Assembly: GCA_963677605.2 (NCBI GenBank)
Contig: CAXXDX010000004.1
Coordinates: forward strand, 104,239-168,238
Reading direction: 5' to 3'
Source of the DNA: JAGLOK01 sp963677605
GTDB lineage: Bacteria; Bacillota; Clostridia; Christensenellales; UMGS416
Length of the DNA: 64,000 nt
The notes under the pieces were generated by a model. The model did no database searches. It was given only the letters and a program-made list of their open reading frames with translations, and had not been told where the DNA came from. Position 1 is the first letter of the stretch; each line of letters opens with the position of its first letter. This document shows, piece after piece, positions 8,537 to 17,996 of this stretch. Position numbers and translations under genes: made by a program.

Positions 8537-8941
8537 TTATATACTTGTACTATTACTTTCAGAATTATAATACTTCTTCAATTCATTAATAACTGAACCA
8601 TTATCTAAAATAATAATATCTGCCGCTCCATTTATTCGTACAGTTATTTTATATTCTTCACCTTTTGGTATTAATTGATTCTTATATCCAATATCATTAA
8701 TATCATGCCATGGGTATGTTTTCTTTTTAGAAAAAGTATATATCGATAAACCTTCTCTTGTTATTCCTACTCTATCAAATATACCATTCTTTAAGTACAT
8801 TAAACCTGCAAGACCGCCAATAACAAGAAATGTTATTGAAGCGGCTACTTCCCAAAATGCTAAAGCAACAATTATTACAGCAATAATTAAATATAAAGTA
8901 ATTCCCTTTTTCGCTGTTCTTGGATTTTTAAAGTATCTCAT
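8537..8941 (-). CDS. Small membrane protein with PH-like domain
   Basis: A 134-residue protein of unknown function. Two hydrophobic helices (about residues 14-31 and 33-50) form a hairpin after a short basic N-terminus. The cytosolic remainder (about 55-125) has the alternating pattern of a bacterial PH/YcxB-like domain: VGITREGLSIYTFSKKKTYP, a conserved tryptophan WHDINDIGY, and a C-terminal beta-hairpin. Related proteins (STM3941-type) are usually hypothetical. The ATG follows TAGGAG. It precedes the DUF5071 gene on the same strand, so the pair may act together, perhaps at the membrane. AT-rich composition suggests an accessory origin. Confidence 0.7.
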   Translation of the reverse strand: MRYFKNPRTAKKGITLYLIIAVIIVALAFWEVAASITFLVIGGLAGLMYLKNGIFDRVGITREGLSIYTFSKKKTYPWHDINDIGYKNQLIPKGEEYKITVRINGAADIIILDNGSVINELKKYYNSESNSTSI

Positions 8942-9045
8942 TTTACTCCTATATGAACCTTTTAATATTTCCTACTAATATACCATACATAAATTTCTAA
9001 ATCTATAATATATTCTTAAATCTTATATATCAAATTAAGTGTTAA

Positions 9046-9069
9046 GCAAAAAACCGCCTTTAGGCGGTT
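9046..9069 (-). terminator. Terminator of the pyr operon
   Basis: AACCGCC/GGCGGTT stem (9052-9058 and 9063-9069), loop of four, then six T on the minus strand, about 35 bases after the pyrE stop. Confidence 0.9.
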
Positions 9070-9102
9070 CTTATACATCTATTCAATAACATTAATCATT
9101 CA

Positions 9103-9774
9103 CTAAAACACACAATACTCATCCATATATGCTTCCATCTTCGCGCGCATATCATCATCAATAATTACTTTGCCGTCCACTTCCCTGTTATGCAGATAAG
9201 CGATAATATCAAGCGTATTTACAATGGGATAAGTGTCAATTCCGTACTCGGACTTTATCTCCTGTATGGTGGTCTTCCCCCCCTGCCCACGTTCCATGCG
9301 GTCAACGGAAATGATAACGGAAGTTATATCCACATTCGCAATAGACTTCAAAAGCGGCACACTTTCTCGGATGGATGTACCCGCCGTCACAACATCCTCA
9401 ATGATAACAATCCTGTCGCCATCAACTGGCGAATAGCCGATAATATTGCCACCCTCGCCATGGTCTTTTGCTTCCTTGCGGTTATAGCAATAGGGTGTGT
9501 CTATTCCATATTTTGTAAACAATGCGGTCGCGGCAGCAACAGAAAGAGGTATGCCTTTGTATGCCGGTCCGTAAAGTGCGTCAAATCCATCGCCAAGGTT
9601 TTCTTTGATGCACTCCGCGTAATATTCGCCGAGCTTTGTAATCTGCATCCCGGTTTTGTATCTGCCGGTGTTGACAAAGTAAGGCGTTTTTCGTCCGCTT
9701 TTTGTTGTAAAATCCCCGAAAGTCAAAACTTCCGAGCGTACCATAAATTCAATAAATTCAGCTTTGTAATCCAT
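9103..9774 (-). CDS. pyrE: Orotate phosphoribosyltransferase
   Basis: Joins orotate to PRPP to give OMP, the fifth step of UMP synthesis, in the cytosol. The PRPP-binding loop IIEDVVTAGTSI is plain in the middle of the protein, with upstream FGDFTTKSGRKTPYFVN matching the orotate-binding N-terminal region. The product is 223 residues from ATG 9774, a normal length. I chose this start over an in-frame ATG at 9795 because AAAGGA sits six bases before it and the longer form would overlap pyrD. It is the last gene of the pyr operon, 10 bases after pyrD, and is followed by the operon terminator. Expression should follow PyrR control from the leader 11 kb upstream. Confidence 0.95.
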   Translation of the reverse strand: MDYKAEFIEFMVRSEVLTFGDFTTKSGRKTPYFVNTGRYKTGMQITKLGEYYAECIKENLGDGFDALYGPAYKGIPLSVAAATALFTKYGIDTPYCYNRKEAKDHGEGGNIIGYSPVDGDRIVIIEDVVTAGTSIRESVPLLKSIANVDITSVIISVDRMERGQGGKTTIQEIKSEYGIDTYPIVNTLDIIAYLHNREVDGKVIIDDDMRAKMEAYMDEYCVF

Positions 9775-9784
9775 TTTTATTCCT

Positions 9785-10696
9785 TTATACTTCAAGTGCT
9801 CCGATTATTTCGTTCACATCTTTTATGCCATGCTTTTTCATATATTCTTCAATTCCGTCAACCACACTCAGCATACCCATAGGATCAACCAAGTTAAGGC
9901 TTCCGCACATAACAGCCGTCGCACCGCAAAGCATGAACTCCACAGCATCCCTGCCAGTCATAATGCCGCCCATACCTATGATGGGTATGCTAACCGCTTT
10001 TGATACCTGATAGACCATACGAAGCGCTACAGGCTTCACCGCAGGCCCTGAAAACCCTCCTGTAACATTCGATAGTATCGGGCGCTTAGTGTCCGCATCA
10101 ACTGCTATGCCAAGTAAAGTGTTTATTAGTGAAACGCCATCAGCACCGGCCTCTTCCGCTGCTTTCGCATTTTCTGTAATATCCAGGGTATTGGGAGTCA
10201 GCTTAACTATCATAGGCTGTTTCGCATGTGCCTTTGCTTCTTTTACTATGCTATGGACAGTCTCAGGCTTTGCACCGAAAGCAACACCGCCCTCTTTAAC
10301 GTTGGGGCAAGAGATGTTAAGCTCCAGAAAATCGATTGCATCAACATCGCGCAGTTTGTCGATAACCTCGATATATTCCTCCAGCGTACTTCCTGCAACA
10401 TTCGCAAAAACCGCTGTGTCCAGCTTTTCTAAAAAGGGAACTTCTTTTTCAATAAACGCATCCACTCCGGGATTCTGCAGACCGACTGCATTGAGCATTC
10501 CCGATGGTGTTTCCGCAATCCTCGGCGGAGGATTACCCAGCCTCTTTTTTCCCGTAACGGCTTTAAGCGATATACCGCCTATCTCAGATAAATCATACTG
10601 GTTTTGCATTTCACGTCCGAAGCCATAGCATCCGGACGCAGCAATAACTGGATTTTTAAGTGTTTTACCGCATAATTTCACACTGGTATTTATCAT
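9785..10696 (-). CDS. pyrD: Dihydroorotate dehydrogenase, class 1B catalytic subunit
   Basis: Oxidises dihydroorotate to orotate with FMN; class 1B enzymes pass electrons to NAD through PyrK. The 303-residue TIM barrel opens with VKLCGKTLKNPVIAASGCYG and holds ELNISCPNVKEGG near residue 130, where the catalytic cysteine of class 1 enzymes lies. SLINTLLG and PIIGMGGIMTGRDAVEFM near the end form the flavin phosphate site. It lacks the N-terminal membrane helix of class 2. The gene overlaps the end of pyrK by 4 bases, and that physical pairing with PyrK supports class 1B and an NAD-linked, anaerobe-compatible reaction. Confidence 0.95.
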   Translation of the reverse strand: MINTSVKLCGKTLKNPVIAASGCYGFGREMQNQYDLSEIGGISLKAVTGKKRLGNPPPRIAETPSGMLNAVGLQNPGVDAFIEKEVPFLEKLDTAVFANVAGSTLEEYIEVIDKLRDVDAIDFLELNISCPNVKEGGVAFGAKPETVHSIVKEAKAHAKQPMIVKLTPNTLDITENAKAAEEAGADGVSLINTLLGIAVDADTKRPILSNVTGGFSGPAVKPVALRMVYQVSKAVSIPIIGMGGIMTGRDAVEFMLCGATAVMCGSLNLVDPMGMLSVVDGIEEYMKKHGIKDVNEIIGALEV

Positions 10697-11469
10697 AGTC
10701 TAACCTCGTCCAGATCAAATACAGGTCCATCCATACAGACAGTTTCATGATTTTCTTCGCCGTTTTTAACAGTTTTGCACACACATACTTTGCATATGCC
10801 AATCCCGCAAGCCATTCTCTCTTCCAGCGAAGCAAGGCATTTAGCGCCGTGTCTTCCCACTACTTCTTTTAGTGATTTAAGCATCGGCACAGGTCCGCAT
10901 GCGAGAATTATGTCATACCCTTCATTTTCAAGATTTTTATCCAATAACTGCGTTACAAATCCACACTCAGCCAGCGTTCCGTCATCAGTACAAACGTATG
11001 TGTGTTTCGCGATTTCTTTAAAATCATCTACCTGATATGCAAATTCTGCGCTTCTAAATCCAATATAAGCATCAAACTCTACATCTTTATAATATTCCAT
11101 TGCATATTTAAGCGGAGCTACACCGATTCCGCCACCAACAACAGCGGCTTTTTTTATATTCTCATCCAGTAAAAATCCTCTACCGCAGGGAGATATCACA
11201 TCTAAACATTCCCCAGCCTTTACTGTACAAATAGCCTTTGTTCCTTCGCCTTTAGCCTGTACTATTATCTCTATAGTGCCTTTGCTGTGGTTTACAGAGT
11301 TTATGCTTATCGGGCGGCGCAGCAGTAAGTCATTGCGTCCGTTTACTCTGATATGCACAAACTGTCCCGGATATGTTTCTTTTGTATTGCATTCAAACTC
11401 TATTAAATATGTATCAGTTGCGACCATAACATTTGACACAACCTTGCATTTTTCAAACTTCTTCGCCAT
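10693..11469 (-). CDS. pyrK: Dihydroorotate dehydrogenase electron-transfer subunit
   Basis: The 258-residue FAD and [2Fe-2S] partner of PyrD, carrying electrons from the PyrD flavin to NAD. The N-terminal beta-barrel has LLRRPISIN, an R-x-x-S FAD motif, around residue 51. AAVVGGGIGVAPLKYAM begins the NAD-binding domain. The C-terminus has ACGIGICKVCVC plus a later VCMDGP, giving the cysteines for the 2Fe-2S cluster. The start ATG overlaps the carB stop by one base (TAATG) and the stop overlaps pyrD by 4 bases, indicating tight translational coupling. Confidence 0.94.
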   Translation of the reverse strand: MAKKFEKCKVVSNVMVATDTYLIEFECNTKETYPGQFVHIRVNGRNDLLLRRPISINSVNHSKGTIEIIVQAKGEGTKAICTVKAGECLDVISPCGRGFLLDENIKKAAVVGGGIGVAPLKYAMEYYKDVEFDAYIGFRSAEFAYQVDDFKEIAKHTYVCTDDGTLAECGFVTQLLDKNLENEGYDIILACGPVPMLKSLKEVVGRHGAKCLASLEERMACGIGICKVCVCKTVKNGEENHETVCMDGPVFDLDEVRL

Positions 11470-14400
11470 TAGTTCTCACCAAGTTCATGAAGTCCTACTA
11501 TGTCAAGCTCCGCATCGCTTTTGTTAAGCTTTAGACTGTTTACAAGCGCTTTTACAGTGTCAAGTGATGTAAGACAAGGCACTTTAAACTCGACAGCCAT
11601 TCTGCGCAGTTTAAATCCGTTAGTGGAGCTGTCACGTCCCTGTGTCGGAGTGTTTATTATAAGCTCAATTTTCTCAGAATGAACCATCTGGTTTACATTC
11701 GGCAAGTCCTCATTTATCCCGCCTATCTGTGATGCAGGAACATAGCTGCTGTTTAATGCATGTGCAGTTCCGCTTGTTGCGTATATCTTATAACCAAGAC
11801 CAACTAAATCCTCTGCAATCCTTGTTACTTCAGGTTTATCAATGTCTGCAACCGATATAAACACATTGCCTTTTCTCGGAATATTAAATCCTGCTGCCAT
11901 TAGCCCTTTAAGCACTGCTTCATTATAGTCATAGCTTATCCCCAGAACTTCGCCTGTGGATTTCATTTCAGGCCCTAGAGATATCTCAAGGTCCGGAAGT
12001 TTCTCGAACGAGAACACAGGTACTTTAACAGCATAGAAATCACGCTTTTTATATAGCCCCGTTCCATATGGCATATCTTTTAGCTTGTATCCCATCATGC
12101 ATTTTGTAGCAAGTTCTATCATTGGAACGCCGGTCACTTTACTTATATAAGGAACTGTTCTTGATGAACGCGGATTAACTTCAATTACATATACATTATC
12201 TTCGCTTAAAATGTACTGTATATTAATCATTCCGATAACTTTAAGTTCTTTGCAAAGCTTTTTGGTAGTCTCTACTATAGTATCTTTTATCTCGCTTGAA
12301 AATGAGTATGCAGGATAAACAGATATCGAGTCACCCGAGTGAACGCCTGCACGCTCAACATGCTCCATTATTCCCGGTATAAGGAAGTCTTTGCCGTCTG
12401 ATATTGCATCGACTTCAATCTCCATACCAACGAGATATTTATCTACAAGTATAGGATGCTCTGGTGTGCCGTATCTTGTTATAATCTCCATATATTCGGT
12501 TATGTCTTTATCCGAATATGCTATCTCCATTCCCTGTCCGCCCAAAACATAAGATGGACGAACAAGTACAGGGTACCCTAATTCGTTTGCAAGTGTTAAT
12601 GCTTTCTCTGTAGTAAATACTGTGTCGCCTTTTGGACGCGGTATATTGCATTTTTCAAGCAGTGCGTCAAAACAGTCGCGGTCTTCTGCGTCATTGATGT
12701 TTTCAAGAGCTGTACCCAACACTTTGTATCCCATCTTTTCAACAGATTCCGCAAGCTTTATGGCTGTCTGTCCGCCAAACTGCACAACAACACCTTCCGG
12801 TTTTTCAAACTCCAAGATGTTCCATACATCCTCCGGTGTAAGAGGCTCAAAATAAAGTCTGTCGGATGTATCAAAGTCAGTTGACACCGTCTCAGGATTG
12901 TTGTTTATTATAACAGTGTCATAACCGAGTTCTTTAAGCGCCCATATGGAATGAACCGAACAATAGTCAAACTCAACTCCCTGGCCTATTCTTATTGGTC
13001 CAGAACCAAGAACCACAACTGATTTGTTATCGCCTTTATCCGCTTCGTTTTCAATATCGTATGAAGAGTAATAATATGGACTTACTGCGTCAAACTCCGC
13101 ACCGCATGTATCAACCATTTTAAACGTAGGATAAATTTTATATTCTATACGCAGATTGCGGATCTTTTCTTCACTTGTTCCTGTAAGTCTTCCGATTGCA
13201 TGGTCAGAAAATCCGCGCTTTTTAAGCTCTCTTAGGTGGTCTTTATCAACACATTCAATACCGCAGTCTTTAAGGTGTTCTTCCTGACGCACTATGTTTG
13301 AAAGCTTATATAAATACCATGGATCGATTTTTGTTATATCAAATATATGTTTTTCGCTCACACCGCGGCGCAAAGCTTCTGTTACAACAAAAATACGCTC
13401 ATCCGTTTTCATATGAAGCAGCTCTTCTATATCATCATCAGAGCATTTTGCTGCATCACGGAACTCCAAAGAATCAAGTCCCAGCTCAAGCGAACGTATT
13501 GCTTTTAAAAATGCAGACTCAAAGTTTGAACCTATAGACATTACTTCGCCTGTGGCCTTCATTCTTGTGCCCAGTGTGTTTTCAGCTTTTGTAAACTTAT
13601 CAAAAGGCCATCTTGGGAATTTAACTACAACATAATCTAGCGTAGGCTCAAATGAGCTGTATGTTTTTCCTGTAACCGAGTTTTCGATCTCATCAAGTCC
13701 GTAGCCTATTGCAATCTTTGCAGATATCTTGGCTATTGGGTAGCCTGTTGCTTTCGATGCAAGTGCTGAGCTTCTTGAGACTCGTGGATTAACCTCAATT
13801 ACTGCATACTGCATGCTGTCAGTGTCCAGCGCATACTGCACATTACATCCGCCTTCGATATTAAGTGCAGATATAATCTTTATGGCAGATGTTCTAAGCA
13901 TCTGATATTCAGCATCGCGAAGTGTCTGCGATGGTGCAACAACTATCGAGTCGCCTGTGTGTATTCCTACAGGATCAATGTTTTCCATGTTACACACTGT
14001 AATGCAGTTTCCTTTTGAGTCGCGCATTACTTCATATTCTATCTCTTTCCATCCGGAAATTGATTTTTCAATAAGGCACTGCCCCACTCTTGAATATCTT
14101 AATCCGTCCGCGCAAATGGATGCCAGCTCCATCGGAGTAGCTGCAATTCCGCCGCCCGAGCCGCCCAAAGTATATGCAGGACGAACGATAACCGGATAAC
14201 CCATCTCGCTTGCAAATTCAAGCGCAGGATCCACATCAGTTACTATGACGCTGTCAATTATCGGCTCATCAATCTCGATTAACATCTGCTTGAAAGCGTC
14301 CCTGTCTTCAGCTTTATAGATAGATTCTACATTGGTTCCCAGAAGGCGTACGTTAACTTCATCCAAAAATCCGCTTTCTGCAAGCTCCATAGCAGCGTTA

Positions 14401-14687
14401 AGGCCCGTCTGTCCGCCGAGAGTCGGAAGGATTGAGTCAGGCTTTTCTTTTCTTATTATGTTTTTTAAAACTTCCTGTGTTAAAGGCTCAAGATACACTT
14501 GGTCTGCAATGTTTAAGTCAGTCATTATAGTTGCAGGGTTTGAGTTAACCAGAACAACTTCTATACCTTCTTCTTTTAGTGCGCGGCAGGCTTGTGTTCC
14601 CGCATAGTCAAACTCAGCCGCCTGACCTATAACTATCGGTCCTGAGCCTATCACCATTACTTTTTTTATACTTTTATTAAGTGGCAT
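11469..14687 (-). CDS. carB: Carbamoyl-phosphate synthase large subunit
   Basis: At 1072 residues this is full length. It makes carbamoyl phosphate from bicarbonate, ATP and ammonia channelled from CarA. The two homologous ATP-grasp halves are visible: KVMVIGSGPIVIGQAAEFDY at the N-terminus and VVVLGSGPIRIGQGVEFDY near residue 557. Each is followed by RPAYTLGGSGGG and RPSYVLGGQGME glycine loops and by ENxNP-like metal sites (VIEVNPRVSRSS, VIEVNPRSSRT). The C-terminal MGS-like domain (about 930-1072) is the allosteric region, usually UMP/IMP/ornithine responsive. It is placed 15 bases after carA. As this is the only carAB set visible and it lies in the pyr operon, it may also need to feed arginine synthesis. 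Confidence 0.97.
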   Translation of the reverse strand: MPLNKSIKKVMVIGSGPIVIGQAAEFDYAGTQACRALKEEGIEVVLVNSNPATIMTDLNIADQVYLEPLTQEVLKNIIRKEKPDSILPTLGGQTGLNAAMELAESGFLDEVNVRLLGTNVESIYKAEDRDAFKQMLIEIDEPIIDSVIVTDVDPALEFASEMGYPVIVRPAYTLGGSGGGIAATPMELASICADGLRYSRVGQCLIEKSISGWKEIEYEVMRDSKGNCITVCNMENIDPVGIHTGDSIVVAPSQTLRDAEYQMLRTSAIKIISALNIEGGCNVQYALDTDSMQYAVIEVNPRVSRSSALASKATGYPIAKISAKIAIGYGLDEIENSVTGKTYSSFEPTLDYVVVKFPRWPFDKFTKAENTLGTRMKATGEVMSIGSNFESAFLKAIRSLELGLDSLEFRDAAKCSDDDIEELLHMKTDERIFVVTEALRRGVSEKHIFDITKIDPWYLYKLSNIVRQEEHLKDCGIECVDKDHLRELKKRGFSDHAIGRLTGTSEEKIRNLRIEYKIYPTFKMVDTCGAEFDAVSPYYYSSYDIENEADKGDNKSVVVLGSGPIRIGQGVEFDYCSVHSIWALKELGYDTVIINNNPETVSTDFDTSDRLYFEPLTPEDVWNILEFEKPEGVVVQFGGQTAIKLAESVEKMGYKVLGTALENINDAEDRDCFDALLEKCNIPRPKGDTVFTTEKALTLANELGYPVLVRPSYVLGGQGMEIAYSDKDITEYMEIITRYGTPEHPILVDKYLVGMEIEVDAISDGKDFLIPGIMEHVERAGVHSGDSISVYPAYSFSSEIKDTIVETTKKLCKELKVIGMINIQYILSEDNVYVIEVNPRSSRTVPYISKVTGVPMIELATKCMMGYKLKDMPYGTGLYKKRDFYAVKVPVFSFEKLPDLEISLGPEMKSTGEVLGISYDYNEAVLKGLMAAGFNIPRKGNVFISVADIDKPEVTRIAEDLVGLGYKIYATSGTAHALNSSYVPASQIGGINEDLPNVNQMVHSEKIELIINTPTQGRDSSTNGFKLRRMAVEFKVPCLTSLDTVKALVNSLKLNKSDAELDIVGLHELGEN

Positions 14688-14702
14688 TTTGTCTCCTAAT
14701 TA

Positions 14703-15749
14703 TTATAGCAAGTCCATAAACTCATCAAAAAGATAAGCTGTGTCCTGTGGTCCCGGTGCTGCTTCAGGGTGAAACTGCACTGTGAAGATATCATCATCCA
14801 TATATCTTAAACCCTCAATGGACATATCGTTCCAGTTCCTGTGGGACACTTCAATATTCTTCGGAAGAGAATCTTCTACAACAGTATAGCCGTGGTTCTG
14901 CGATGTTATAAACACGCGGTCCTTATCCAAGTCCTTAACAGGATGGTTTGCACCCCTGTGCCCATATCTTAGTTTTTCGGTGTCAGCTCCGCTTGCAAGC
15001 GCCATAAGCTGATGACCGAGACAGATGCCGAAAATCGGTCTGTATCCTATTAAAAGCTTAATTTCATTGATTATTTCTGGATTATCTTTTGGATCTCCCG
15101 GGCCGTTTGTCAGCATTATGCCGTCCACATCATCTTTCATGATTTCTTTTGCTTTTGTTGTGGAAGGGTACACAATAAGATTACAGTCGCGCTTTCTCAG
15201 CGAAGAAAGGATTGACGCTTTTAGACCGAAGTCAAACACAGCAACTTTCTTTCCTTTGCCTGGTATCTCAAACTTCTCGTCACATGTAACTTTATCCACG
15301 GGTTTATCGACTTTATATGAAAGCATCTCTTTTTTCATATCTTCCGTAAGCTCGTTTTTGGATATTATCCCGCGAAGTGTGCCGTGGTCGCGTATCGAGC
15401 GTGTAAGCGCCCGTGTGTCTATATCCTGTATGCCGACGATGCCATGCTTTTTCATGTACGCTTCCAGCGAGCCTTCGCTTCGCCAGTTGCTTGGCAGCTC
15501 GCAAAGCTCCCGAACAACAAAACCTTTCACTTGCGGATGCATGGACTCGGGATCTTCCCAGTTGACTCCATAGTTTCCTATGAGCGGATATGTCATCATT
15601 ACTATCTGTCCGTAATATGACGGATCGGTCAAAACTTCCTGATATCCCGTCATTCCGGTGTTAAACACAACCTCGCCGATTGTGTCGCCGTCAGCTCCGA
15701 ATTGTTTACCCTCATAAACCGAGCCGTCTTCCAAATAAAGATAAGCCAT
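14703..15749 (-). CDS. carA: Carbamoyl-phosphate synthase small (glutaminase) subunit
   Basis: Hydrolyses glutamine and passes ammonia to CarB. The 348-residue protein has the N-terminal CPSase_sm domain (LYLEDGSVYEGKQFG, FNTGMTGYQEVLTDPSY) and a class I glutamine amidotransferase domain with IFGICLGHQLMA holding the catalytic cysteine, and a downstream TVQFHPEAAPGP with the His and Glu of the triad. Two ATGs occur in tandem (15752 and 15749). The second lies five bases after AAGGAG and is preferred; the first would overlap the pyrF stop by one base. It directly precedes carB. Confidence 0.95.
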   Translation of the reverse strand: MAYLYLEDGSVYEGKQFGADGDTIGEVVFNTGMTGYQEVLTDPSYYGQIVMMTYPLIGNYGVNWEDPESMHPQVKGFVVRELCELPSNWRSEGSLEAYMKKHGIVGIQDIDTRALTRSIRDHGTLRGIISKNELTEDMKKEMLSYKVDKPVDKVTCDEKFEIPGKGKKVAVFDFGLKASILSSLRKRDCNLIVYPSTTKAKEIMKDDVDGIMLTNGPGDPKDNPEIINEIKLLIGYRPIFGICLGHQLMALASGADTEKLRYGHRGANHPVKDLDKDRVFITSQNHGYTVVEDSLPKNIEVSHRNWNDMSIEGLRYMDDDIFTVQFHPEAAPGPQDTAYLFDEFMDLL

Positions 15750-15751
15750 CA

Positions 15752-16666
15752 TTACTCCTTATTGCCTGCTATTGCTTTATTTAAATCCTCTTTCATCTCC
15801 AAAGTCACCTTTCTGGCAGCCTCTGTGAAAGAGAGAGTTTTTTCATTCTTCCATGCACACATTATACCACGGGATGAGTTTACAATGCCTCCTATCCCAT
15901 TATCATCAAACATTCCTGCAACGTCAGAAGCGCTTGCTCCCTGTGCACCATATCCGGGTATCAGGAAAAATGTGTTTTTCATCATTTTCCTGAGTTTTAT
16001 TCCCTCTTCTTTGTGTGTCGCGCCCACAACTGCGCCTATAAGGTTATATCCACAGTCCTTGTCGATGCTTGTTTTTCCCCAATCAATAACAAGCTTTGCC
16101 ACCTTTTCATATATAAGCTCACCGTCATGTGCTTTTATGTCCTGTATCTCACTGCTTGATGGGTTTGATGTCTTAACCAGCACAAACATCCCTTTGTCCA
16201 TTTCTTCGCATGTTTTAATAAATGGCTTTACTCCGTCTGTCCCAAAATAAGGATTGACTGTCATAAAGTCAGAGCCAAACGGCGTACCTCCTACAGAAGG
16301 AGTCTCTCCTATATGCGCATGTGCATACGCTTCGCTTGTTGAGCCTATATCTCCGCGTTTAACATCTGCGATAACGACAAGTCCTGCCTGTTTTGCATAA
16401 TCAATAGTCTTTTTGTATATCTCGATTCCTTCAAGCCCGTACATTTCGTAGTAAGCGTTCTGAATTTTAACTGATGGTATAATGTCACAAAGCTCATCTA
16501 TAAGCTGCCTGTTGAAATCATATATTGCTTCACAAGCACCTTTTAATATAGACACATTGTATTTACTCAAAAGCTCTTGCGGCAAATACTCCAGTCTTGT
16601 GTCAAGCCCTACGCATATGGGACTTTCCTTTTCAGTTATTTCTTTTACAAGTCTATTGATAATCAT
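15752..16666 (-). CDS. pyrF: Orotidine 5'-phosphate decarboxylase, subfamily 2
   Basis: Catalyses the last step to UMP. The 304-residue sequence is of the longer subfamily 2 rather than the roughly 235-residue Bacillus type: PICVGLDTRLEYLP at the start, VIADVKRGDIGSTSEAYA with the catalytic Asp-x-Lys-x-x-Asp near residue 97, GSDFMTVNPYFGTDGVKPF, and the phosphate loop FLIPGYGAQGASASD. Its position between pyrC and carA differs from B. subtilis, where pyrF lies between pyrD and pyrE, suggesting a rearrangement or replacement. The start has an AGGAGT site six bases upstream. Confidence 0.94.
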   Translation of the reverse strand: MIINRLVKEITEKESPICVGLDTRLEYLPQELLSKYNVSILKGACEAIYDFNRQLIDELCDIIPSVKIQNAYYEMYGLEGIEIYKKTIDYAKQAGLVVIADVKRGDIGSTSEAYAHAHIGETPSVGGTPFGSDFMTVNPYFGTDGVKPFIKTCEEMDKGMFVLVKTSNPSSSEIQDIKAHDGELIYEKVAKLVIDWGKTSIDKDCGYNLIGAVVGATHKEEGIKLRKMMKNTFFLIPGYGAQGASASDVAGMFDDNGIGGIVNSSRGIMCAWKNEKTLSFTEAARKVTLEMKEDLNKAIAGNKE

Positions 16667-16724
16667 ATTACTCCTATTCTATCAAATGTATATTTATTAT
16701 GCAAGCTGTATATTTATACAGCGC

Positions 16725-17996
16725 TTACTCTTTATATGCGACTTTTCCGTTAACAACAGTCCCTGTTACACATCCAGTAACTTTCATTCCTCCGAACGGA
16801 TTGTTTTTTCCTTTTGATACAAACTTTTGAGGGTCTATTTCATATTCCCTGTTTAAGTCCAATAAAGTAAGGTTCGCAGCTGCTTTTTCAACAATTCCCA
16901 CACTTTCCTGCTTTAGTATTTCAAGCGGTTTATATGCCATAAGCTCCACAAGTTTTCCCATATCTATATGGCCTTCTTTAACAAGCTTTGTGTAGCACAG
17001 TGAAAATGCCGTTTCAAATCCTGAGATACCATTTGATGCCAGAGAATATTCCACTCTCTTATCATCCAGATGATGCGGTGCATGGTCAGTTGCTATGCAG
17101 TCAATTGTGCCATCCTTTATAGCCTCGATTATAGCAAGCCTGTCTTCTTCTGTGCGCAGAGGCGGATTCACCTTTGTGTTAGTGTCATAGCCTATTACCA
17201 TCTCGTCAGTTCCAGTAATATAATGCGGAGTTGTCTCACAAGTGACCTTCACTCCCCTTTTCTTCGCATTTCGAATAGCTTCCACAGTTTCTTTTGCCGA
17301 AATATGCGCAATGTGAACCTTCGTTCCCAAGTATTCAGCCAGATGTATGTCACGCACTGCCATGATGGATTCCGAAACATTGGGTATTCCTTTAAGCCCA
17401 AGCATAGTGCTGACTTCGCCTTCATTCATGTCGCCTTTAAGGCTTGGTTCTTCGCAGTGCGAAATTATAAGCGCATCAAAGTTTTTGGCATATTCCATCG
17501 CAAGATACATCATTCTGGCGCTTGATACAGGCACTCCGTCATCCGAAAATGCCACACAGCCGGCATCTGTCATCATTCCCATCTCAGTAAGCATTTTGCC
17601 CTGCTGTCCCATCGTAACACTTCCAATAGGCAGCACATTGACCTTTGCATCCGTTTCGCAAACAGCTTTTATCGAATGCGTAACCGCAGGGTTGTCGTTT
17701 ACGGGACTGGTGTTAGGCATACATGCAACTGTGCAAAATCCACCCTTTGCAGCCGATGCAGTTCCCGATGCAATGTCTTCTTTATATTCATATCCCGGCT
17801 CGCGAAGGTGTACATGCATGTCGCACATTCCCGGTATTATTGTCATTCCATCAGCTTCAAATACTTCTGCAGATTCGTTCTTAATATCTTTTTCGATTTT
17901 TTCTATATATGAACCCGATATAAGAATATCGAAATTACCGTCAATTTTATTTTTCGGGTCAAAAACGTGCCCGCCTTTTATAAGCAATTTGCTCAT
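16725..17996 (-). CDS. pyrC: Dihydroorotase, class I
   Basis: Closes carbamoyl aspartate to dihydroorotate. The 423-residue amidohydrolase carries the metal motif CDMHVHLREPGYEYKEDI near residue 58, a second histidine cluster with HCEEPSL and HIAHISAKETVEAI, and the catalytic aspartate in IATDHAPHH near residue 304. The motif set and length fit class I, the Gram-positive type, rather than the short E. coli class II. The ATG follows AAGGAGGG and overlaps the pyrB stop by 4 bases (ATGA). There is a 58-base gap to pyrF. Confidence 0.95.
   Translation of the reverse strand: MSKLLIKGGHVFDPKNKIDGNFDILISGSYIEKIEKDIKNESAEVFEADGMTIIPGMCDMHVHLREPGYEYKEDIASGTASAAKGGFCTVACMPNTSPVNDNPAVTHSIKAVCETDAKVNVLPIGSVTMGQQGKMLTEMGMMTDAGCVAFSDDGVPVSSARMMYLAMEYAKNFDALIISHCEEPSLKGDMNEGEVSTMLGLKGIPNVSESIMAVRDIHLAEYLGTKVHIAHISAKETVEAIRNAKKRGVKVTCETTPHYITGTDEMVIGYDTNTKVNPPLRTEEDRLAIIEAIKDGTIDCIATDHAPHHLDDKRVEYSLASNGISGFETAFSLCYTKLVKEGHIDMGKLVELMAYKPLEILKQESVGIVEKAAANLTLLDLNREYEIDPQKFVSKGKNNPFGGMKVTGCVTGTVVNGKVAYKE

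Noticed and set aside
9190..9882. A long open frame on the plus strand opposite pyrE/pyrD (230 codons).
   Set aside because: It is antisense to two clear enzymes, cysteine- and phenylalanine-rich without family features, and has no ribosome site; it is a shadow of codon bias.
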